DNA of 64,000 bases from Phascolarctos cinereus (taxonomy: Eukaryota; Chordata; Mammalia; Diprotodontia; Phascolarctidae): assembly GCF_002099425.1 (NCBI RefSeq), contig NW_018343973.1, forward strand, positions 3,883,001 to 3,947,000, written 5' to 3'. Both the position numbers and the translations under genes were made by a program. The notes under the pieces were generated by a model, which was given only the letters and a program-made list of their open reading frames with translations, was not told the origin of the DNA and ran no database searches. Of the stretch, positions 56,605 through 64,000 are shown one piece after another. Positions within the stretch are counted from its first letter, which is position 1. Every line of letters begins with the position of its first letter.

Positions 56605-57180
56605 TTAATAAACTAAGACTAAAATCATCCTCTCACCTAAAGTTGCTCTTCCTCATATATTCCACTTTTTGTTGATTGATAGTATTAATAACCCACCAGT
56701 CAACCAGGCTCAAAATGCCATTACTTCCTGCTCTCTTAACACTATATATAATCAGTTGTCAATTCCTGTAGATTCTACCTCCACAATTTTTTTTCAGGTA
56801 AAATCACTTTCCTTGCCACTCACGTTGCCTCACGCTATTTTAGGTCCTAATTACCTTTTGCCTATAGTATTTTAATGGCTTTGGAATTGGTTTCCTTGGC
56901 ATTATTCATTCCCTCCTCCAATTTGTCATTTGCTTAGCTGCCAAATTCATTTTCCCTTTGTATGTTGCTGATGTTTCTCTTCTACTGAAAATCTTTCATG
57001 GCTTCTGATTGTTCGTGGGAACAAAAAACAAATGTTCAGCATGACATTTGTGGCTTTTTTGAAATCTTTTCTCACCTTTCCTATTTTGTTCCATACTCTT
57101 CCTATTCCTGTACTCTATTTTTCAGATAACTTAGATTACTATATTATTAGATTATTAATTGTTCCCAAGTCTCATCTCTC
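56605..57180 (+). repeat. L2 LINE, ORF2-end and 3' UTR region
   Basis: 'ctaaaatcatcctctcacct', 'ccagtcaaccaggctcaaaa', 'ttttggaattggtttccttg'-like text, 'gcttagctgccaaattcatt', 'ctactgaaaatctttcatgg'. The 97-codon frame at 57032 is in this element. Confidence 0.65.
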
Positions 57181-57184
57181 ATCT

Positions 57185-57402
57185 TACTACCTCTTTACTA
57201 ATGTAAGATATCAAGTAAGCAAGCATTTAAGTGCCTACCACGTGCCAGACAGAGTGATAGGTGCTAAATGTGAAATAGCTTCTGCATTCAAAAAGCTTAC
57301 ATTTCATCCATGTAAATCAAAGTGACTATAAATCACTCAAGATCTCTAAGCCTCAGTTTCACCATTTTAAAATTGGGATTATAGCACTTGTACTGTTTTC
57401 TT
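57185..57402 (-). repeat. L2 3' terminus followed by a MIR scrap
   Basis: Reverse L2 at 57185-57318 ('aagcatttaagtgcctacca', 'cgtgccagacagagtgatag'). A plus-strand MIR scrap lies at 57322-57402 ('ctctaagcctcagtttcacc'). Confidence 0.65.
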
Positions 57403-59991
57403 TACAAAGACTTTCCAATAAAATGCCCTTGTGAATGTAAAATTTTTACACAAATGAGTAGTTACTATATGAATTACTCATAAATTTCTCTAGTACCATA
57501 TACTTGTAGTAGATATTCCATGTCAGGATCCAGATAAATCCCTCTTTGCTTTTTGTGAACTTGATGATTCCCTAACAAGATATGAATTTCCTTTGTTCTT
57601 ATTCCTCATTATTCGCTTTCTGAATTCTCTGTTCTAACTCCAACTCATAGTCATGGCTGCATCACATGAGTGATGCAGGATTTGGCCTTTTGATAGACAT
57701 AACCACAATTCCCTAGTAAGAGGCTTATGTATCTTTGCAATCCTTCCAGGGACACTTCATAAGCCAGGTATCCTTGTGTATTAAGTAACCAATACCAGAT
57801 AGCAATATGGACAAAGCAGAAAGAAGAGTTCTTACTAGGGTAAAGGATGTTAGAAGCTCCAAAGCAGAGAACCTAATGTTTTTCTGGTGAGTTTTGGGAG
57901 CTACCATTGACATTTGAGTAAGAATGGGCTGCAGTGCTCTCTAGCAACCTTGAGTTCTTTCCCTTCGCTAGTGTTTGCATTTGACATAGCACTATATGTC
58001 TGGAAGAATCTGCATGTTTCTGGAAAAGGCAGAGGCCTACTAGAGAGGGAAAGGAAGTTGTCTCAGTTATCTATTGTGTGTCAGTACTTGACATTTGGGG
58101 GTAGGTGTAAATAAAATCTGTCTATATTATTCAATAATTGGTTGGCCTAATTTCCAAAAGGGACCTGATGATGCGAGCAAAATTCTGCTATTCACAGGGC
58201 AAATTCTGGATGAAGATAAAATGAGCCATAGAGATTTATGAGATGTCCCCAAGACTGAATTTTATCTACATGAGCCCAGAACTATATTTCTGAGCCTGGA
58301 TTACAAAATATAATTTAGTCCTAGATCTGTATAGCAGGACCAAAAAAGGCTTAGAGCTTAACCATGTCTGTCTATGGTCTTATCACAAGCTCCCTTGGGT
58401 TCCTTCAGCTGCTGTTTTTGTTGTTTCTCCCAGCACCGTCTCTGCAAAGTACTCAGCAGCATTCATCTGAGTATATTAGCTACCTGCTATTCTAACTTGT
58501 GTGTGACCTTGTCCTTCATACTCACCACTCTTGTTACCCTATCTTCTTCTTATCATAGCCCTTTATTAGTGCTGCAGGAAATGAAATAGCCAAGTTAGCA
58601 GGCAGCAAAGTAGTGAGGAATGAAAAGTGTAGAATTTGGGGCATGTGTCTGGGGTGGCCTAGAGTTTGTTGCTGTGTGTCTATGCTAGGTGGATTGGTAG
58701 GTAGGTACATGTTTCATGCAGTATTATGGTTTATATCCTTTGAGGAAGCTTGAACCAGAATGTATTTCTATGCATGAGAGGGTATTTTTTTTAATCATTC
58801 ACTTATACATGCATTTATTTGACAAATATATATGTGTATTTATATGCCTGCATGCAGACTCCATGGGTTGAGTATCTGGGAATGGGCTGGACCTTTCACT
58901 GGTTTGAGGAACAAACAGAATTCTGGTAGTACAAATTATTTATAGCAAATAATTTTTCAAGTCTGAGAGTCTTATTATTATTGCTGAAAGACAGAAGGAA
59001 AACGGCCAAAGTGGAAAAAGTGAGACAGGGCAAAAAATTGCCAAGATCTTAGAGTTTTAATCTAGTGAAAAGTTCAGAAAATTAAGTATACGAAAGCTAT
59101 GACATCCTGGCATACATATTTTAACTCAAATATAAGTTCTAAAGATGTTTTGGTCAATATTTAGAAAGTTTTTACTTATATACAAGACATAAATATATTA
59201 TGCATTTACTTATACCAAAAGACTCATTACTGTCCACAAGAAATATAAAACTAAAGACTGGATAAGATAGACACAGATTAAAAGGTTTTGATACAGTTCA
59301 AGGCAATGGTAGAAGAAGTATAGCCACACACATAATTTTTTGAAACTCTTTGAAAATTAAACATACCACAAGATAAACTCTGTGTGCTTTTAGCAGGACT
59401 CACTAGCCAAAGGGCTATACTGGAGACAGAAATTAAAAATAAATCCAGACAACAGAAAAAAAGCCTTTAAAATGGCACAATATAATGACCTGTTTTGGAA
59501 GTGGGCCATAGGTGGCACAGTACACAGAACCTCCATTTTATATCTCATCTGAAAAATTGACTATGTGCTTGTTTGTGTAAAATCAGTGAATATAGGTATA
59601 TGAAAAATTATAAGTTGTTCAAGGTTGGAATTTACTGTAGCAGTACAAAGTAGGAGTTTGGCCAGCCTCAGGCCACAAAAGCACCTTTGTACTATCTTTT
59701 TTTTTTTAATAAAAAGAAAATTGGCAGCAACTGGAGACAAGTAGCAATAAAAATTAAAGTATTGAGACTCTCCCTTTTAAAATATCTGAAACACTTCATA
59801 AATACAAGCTTGTATTTTTAAAATATTAATAAAACTGTTCTCATTTACCTCTTGAGGTTCAGTAGAATTCTATCCTTTGAAAAGAAAAAAAGCAGAATGA
59901 AAATATTAGAAAGCAATCATGCTTGAAAAAACATTAAAAATGGGAAAACAGACCATGATCAAGTATTCAAATGTTGCAAACCTACGTGGAG
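57403..59991. other. 2.6 kb of repeat-poor unique DNA
   Basis: The longest stretch without a recognised repeat. AT-rich with a few GC-moderate blocks (57900-58080, 58360-58480). Short frames at 57914-58114 and 58374-58589 have no recognisable product. It could hold diverged repeats or non-coding conserved DNA that I cannot see. Confidence 0.4.
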
Positions 59992-60335
59992 AGACGTGGT
60001 GTTGTACTGAAAAGAACATGAGTTTTGCAGCTGTTCTTGACACTAGTCTTTCTTTCGATAACTAGCTGTGAGACCTTGGAAGTTTCACTTCTTGTCTTTG
60101 GGCTTTATTTTACTTGTTTGGAAAATGAAAGGGGCAGCTAGGTGGTGCAGTGAATAGAGCTCTGGCCTTGGAGTCAGGAGGACCTGAGTTCAAATCTAGC
60201 CTCAGACACATAACACTTACTAGTTGTGCAACCCTGGGCAAGTCACTTAACCCCAATGGCCTAAGCAAAAACAAAACAAAAAAAAAAATGAAGACATTGG
60301 ACTGAATGTCCTCTCTCTTCTAAAAATCTCATGGT
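59992..60335 (+). repeat. MIR SINE split by a WSINE1-like SINE
   Basis: MIR head 'ggtgttgtactgaaaagaac' and 'gataactagctgtgagacct' run to 60129. The MIR tail 'gacattggactgaatgtcct' resumes after 60292. Confidence 0.7.
60130..60284 (+). mobile_element. WSINE1-like SINE inserted in MIR
   Basis: 'ggggcagctaggtggtgcag' to an A-rich tail. Flanks are aaaatgaa at 60122-60129 and 60285-60292. Confidence 0.88.
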
Positions 60336-60799
60336 GTCAAAGCTATAAAGTACCTTGTTGGGGGTTGATGGATATAGTTCAATTTATTTCAACAAGGTAT
60401 TTTACTATTTTACTTTTTATGGAGAACTCACACAAGGCTAGTGCTCACAAGGTGGTTATAAGAAGTGATACACGGACACTCCTAAAAGCTCTCTCTGGAG
60501 AACTTTGATACAGATTGTGAGACAGGGGAGATACTGGTTAAGGATAGTCCAGCAGGGCGTGCCCTCATCAAAGAAGGCACTGAGCTCTATGAGCAAAGCA
60601 GAATTGTGGTAACTCAAAAGAAATGTGAAATGTGAAAATTTAGAGACATCTCCCTCCCAAATGGTCATATGGCCTATTTATGACCGACCTGTGGTAGAGT
60701 CTTCTAATCTCATATTATTATAATTAGCAGCAGCCAGACTAGCTGTAAATTAACCCCAATGTTGTGATGTAATTTTGATTGCTTTCAGGCAAAGATAAA
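60336..60799. other. Unique DNA, nothing recognised
   Basis: The 70-codon minus frame at 60456 has no recognisable product. Confidence 0.4.
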
Positions 60800-61040
60800 A
60801 ACAACAACAGCAATTCAAAAAGCCTTTATTAAGTGCCTTCTGTGTGCACTGTTATGCATTGAGGACACAAAAACTAGACAAAAATAGATTCTTCCTACTA
60901 GGAGCTTATTCTCCACTGAAAACTTAAAAAAAACAAAACAATGACTGACACATAATACATGAAGGCTTGAAAAACATTTCATATTATCTCATTTGATCCT
61001 CACAAGAACACTGAGAGGAAGTTATATAAATAGAGGGAAA
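60800..61040 (-). repeat. L2 3' terminus and MIR scrap
   Basis: L2 at 60800-60935 ('gcctttattaagtgccttct'). MIR scrap at 60956-61040 ('atctcatttgatcctcacaa'). Confidence 0.65.
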
Positions 61041-61154
61041 TGACTTTTAATTTCTTTGCTGCATCATTAAGTTGATTTATACCTAATTCATGTGTATTCG
61101 TCTATTCACAAGTTCAGCTCTGAGAGTCAAGTCCCCAGATCCAGTCCATAAGTC

Positions 61155-61855
61155 AGTTATTTAACATTTATTAAGCGTCTAATATAGGCCAAGCATTATG
61201 CTAAGCTCTAAGGATACAAAAAGAGTAAAAAAAAATGTCCTGGACCTTAAGGAGCTTACTATATCTAATGGAGGAAACAACAGGAAAAAAAGTATTAAAA
61301 AGGCTATGTAAAGAATAAATAGGAAGTAAACAAAAGAAGGAAGACATTTGAAATAAGAGGAGTTCCTATAGATGATGGAATTTTATTGAGGATTTAGTGG
61401 AATGCAGGAAGGCCAGTAGGCAGAGAGGAGGAGGGAGAGTATTTCAGGCATGGGGGATGTTAACAGCACTTTCTTGGAGTTGTGAGATGGAATGTGCATT
61501 GTTCATGGAACAAGAAGTATCCCTGAGCCACTGGGTCAAAGAGGATGTAACAAGGAGTAAGCTATGAGAAAACTGGAAAGGGAGGAGAGCATTAGGTGAT
61601 AAAGGGCTTTGAAACCAGAGGACTGTATATTTGATCTTGCAGGTGATAGAGAACCACTGGAGTTCATTGAGTATGGAGATGACATGGTCAGACCTGACCT
61701 TGGGAAAATCACTTTGGTGAATGAATGGAGGGTAAATTGGAATAGGGAGAGATCTGAGGCATGCAGAATCACGAATAGGCTGTTGCAATAGGATGAGGGC
61801 CTTCATCAGAGTGGTGGCAGTGTCAGAGGAGAGAAGAGGTATATTTGAGTGATAC
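61155..61855 (-). repeat. L2 LINE 3' region, best preserved copy
   Basis: About 700 bp in reverse: 'aacatttattaagcgtctaa', 'ggaccttaaggagcttacta', 'ggagggagagtatttcaggc', 'gataaagggctttgaaacca', 'tgacatggtcagacctgacc', 'ggtggcagtgtcagaggaga'. The 120- and 78-codon minus frames are the L2 3' region, not genes. Confidence 0.85.
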
Positions 61856-61856
61856 T

Positions 61857-62065
61857 GAAAAAATCTCTCATATAACCCCTTCTCAGAGAAATGTTTTTAA
61901 ATACATGTAAGAAAATATATAGGATCACAAAGGAAACCAATTATATTGAAATATCATATTGAATCATATTGAAATAAAGGTGTGGTTTTCCTGATCTAAG
62001 CTCACAGGTCCCCTGTAATCTATAAACAGATTCCTTGAGGACCTATGGACCCCAGATTGAGTCTA
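61857..62065 (+). mobile_element. hAT-type MITE, second copy of the 5672 family
   Basis: Shares 'ccttctcagagaaatgtttt', 'cacaaaggaaaccaattata' and 'ttgaaatatcatattgaatc' with the body of 5672-5902. The terminal repeats are missing or worn. It abuts the L2. Confidence 0.6.
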
Positions 62066-62340
62066 TACTCTATTTGAATAGATTTTTTTTAAACTGGCCC
62101 AGTGGTGAGCAGTGGGGGAGAATAATATAGAGAGAATATATAATCTATGAGCTAAAGTTGTTGAATAATTGAAAATTGCCTCTAGAATTACATTTTTATA
62201 TAGCTTCAGTATAATAAAAATTTTAATAATGACAATAATTCAATTAATAGGCAGATGGCAAAATACGGGTTGGGACCCAGATGAATTTTCCCAACATTCT
62301 CCTCCTAGCAACTTTAAAATAGCATCTCCAATTAAATTTT
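62066..62340. other. AT-rich unique DNA
   Basis: Nothing recognised before the L1 start. Confidence 0.4.
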
Positions 62341-64000
62341 GGAGCGGCTGAGCCATGACAAAGACAGAGGGAGACTCTTTTCAAGCCTAAGACAATTTAA
62401 GAGGTCCACAGGAGAGACCTGTAAGACTTACATGTGTGCAAGCCTACAGCATGACAAAAGCACCAGTGGTGGGCCACGGAGGTAACTGTGGTAGTAGATA
62501 GGAATCACAAAAGTAATAAGAAAAGATTGCTCAAGTTCCTTTGCTGGAACTCAGCACAGTCAACACTGGCAACTCATTGCTCACAGGCAATTCTGGGTCA
62601 CAGTTCTGGAAGGGAGAGGAGCCCTTGTGATCAGGCACAAAGGAGCAGAGGCTCTGGGCACAGCTCCAGGGCTAAGAAGATCCCTAGTACAGCAGCTAGA
62701 GGAAACAGGGGCCCTTCCTTGGTAAAGACCTGAGCGTAGACCAGGAGAGCAGCTCTCTCTCAAGATCATACTACCTTGGAAGCACAAAGACCCCCAGAAC
62801 TAGCTCTGAAAATAATAGTACAAAAAAGCCTGAAGCTTGGCACAGTGATTCCTACCCAGAGATGAACAAGCCCAACTTTAACATAAAGTACAAAGTGAAG
62901 AAATAGGTTGCAAAAATGAGCAAAAAAAAAAAAGAACCTGACCATACAATCTACTACAGTGGTAGAGAAGACCAATACATAAACTTAGAAGAAGATATAA
63001 AAGGTGAAAATAGCTACAACCAAAGCCTGAAAGAAAAATGTTAATTGCACCCAAGGCCAGCAAGGATTCCTGGAAGAGTTAAAAAAAGACATAGCAATGA
63101 TAAAAGAAAAATTGGGGAAATGAAGGAGAATTATTCAAGAAAACTGTGAAAATAAAATCAATAACTTTGTAAGAGGGGCACAAAATATTAAAGAAAATAT
63201 CACTTTAGAAACAAAATTTACCTATGCCATCAGAAATACAAAAATTCACTGAACAAAATAATTCCACTAAAAGAAGAAAATGTTAGATAGAAAGGGACAT
63301 ACCCAAATTCACTGAAGAAAAGAGCTCCTTAAAAAGTAGAATTGACCAAGTGGCAAAAAGAGATCCAAACGCTCACTCAAGAAAATATTTTCTTACAAAT
63401 TAAAATTGGGCAATGAAAATGGACTTCATGAGACTGCAAGAAACAATAAAACAAAGTCAAAAGAATGAAAAATAAATAGAAAAATGAAAAATATCACACT
63501 GGTAAAACAATTGACCTGGAAAATAGAGAGATAATTTAAAAATTATTGTACTACTTGAATGCCATGATTTAAAAAAAAAAGCCTAGACACTGTATTTCAA
63601 GAAATTATTGAAGAAAACTGTCTCAATATCTTAGATCCAGAGGGTAAAGTAGAAATTAAAAGAATCCACTGATCATCTCTTGAAAGAGATCACAAAATAA
63701 AAACTCCCAGGAATATTATAGCCAAGTATCAGAGTTCCTAGCTGAAGAGAAAATATTGCAGGCAGCTGAAAAGAAACAGTTTAAATATAATGGAGTGACA
63801 ATTAGGATCACCCAAGATTTAGTAGCTTCCACCTTAAAGAAGCAGAGGGCTTGGAATATATTCCAGAAGGCAAAGGAGGTAAGATTGCAAACAAGAATAA
63901 CCTACCCAGCAAAGGTAAATCTAATCCTTCATGGGGGAAAAATGGATATTTAATGAAATGGAGGAATTCCAAGCATTCCTGATGAAAGGACCAGAACTTA
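62341..64000 (+). mobile_element. L1 (element E): 5' UTR and ORF1, continues past the window
   Basis: 5' end near 62341 ('ggagcggctgagccatgaca', a worn form of the 'ggcagagccaagatgg' start), GC-richer 5' UTR, and ORF1 ATG at 62916. ORF1 is broken, but its RRM and C-terminal part are readable: 'LDTVFQEIIEENCLNILDPE' near 63585-63645 and the frame 63756-63953 with MQAAEKKQFKYNGVTIRITQ, STLKKQRAWNIFQKAKEVRL, ITYPAKVNLILHGGK. Whether ORF2 follows is outside the window. Confidence 0.8.

Noticed and set aside
57032-57325. 97-codon plus frame
   Set aside because: Lies across an L2 3' region and the start of a reverse L2 tail; a product of repeat sequence.
61444-61806. 120-codon minus frame
   Set aside because: It coincides with the L2 3' region in the sense direction, which is partly coding-like in origin. 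It has no start context or known product.
1-64000. tRNA genes, CRISPR arrays, operons, phage or bacterial features
   Set aside because: tRNA-like A and B boxes occur only in SINE heads. No direct-repeat arrays with spacers exist, and the DNA is plainly mammalian.

Overview
The window reads as nuclear DNA of a metatherian (marsupial) mammal. The best evidence is the repeat content. It has several copies of a tRNA-type SINE beginning ggcagctaggtggcacagtg, a longer relative ending in a cggacatgactaaacaac-type tail (MAR1-like), many L2 and L3/CR1 LINE fragments, MIRs, an RTE-type 3' end, and L1 elements whose ORF1 begins MSKQCKK. These families point to a marsupial; the genus cannot be fixed from the sequence alone. 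I found no intact host gene, no tRNA, rRNA or CRISPR, and no convincing host exon. The long open frames lie in LINE remnants, LINE 5' UTRs or microsatellites. The window looks like intergenic or deep intronic DNA.

Layout. 1-23 kb: unique AT-rich DNA with L2, MIR, SINE and hAT-MITE insertions, two solo retroviral LTRs (2.2-2.7 kb and 4.0-4.5 kb), a 430-base polypyrimidine tract (13.3-13.7 kb), an old 155-bp tandem duplication (14.5-14.9 kb), an L2 interrupted by a MIR and a SINE (16.4-17.9 kb), an RTE-type tail (18.2-18.8 kb) and a 3' L1 fragment (19.1-20.6 kb). 23.4-29.3 kb: two ORF1-only L1 (HAL1-like) elements of nearly equal length (about 2.95 kb). The minus-strand copy has inserted into the plus-strand copy, and both carry recognisable target-site duplications. 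30-38 kb: microsatellite-rich DNA, L3 and L2 pieces, an LTR fragment and an AT-rich L1 ORF2 (reverse transcriptase) relic. 40-46 kb: an old L1 5' half, then a composite minus-strand L1. 46-51 kb: a SINE cluster, a hAT MITE with a perfect 8-bp duplication, and a 418-bp processed retrocopy of a ZBED/FAM200-type (domesticated hAT transposase) transcript inside an L2. 52-54 kb: an L1 copy with its 5' UTR and ORF1 start joined to the end of ORF2. 54-62 kb: L2, L3 and MIR nests. 62.3-64 kb: the 5' UTR and ORF1 of a further plus-strand L1 that runs off the window.

No genes work together here. The value of the window is as a record of insertions, many of which can be ordered by nesting. The strongest single observations are the retrocopy at 49.9-50.3 kb and the nested inverted pair of ORF1-only L1 elements. 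I did not find evidence for an undescribed functional system.
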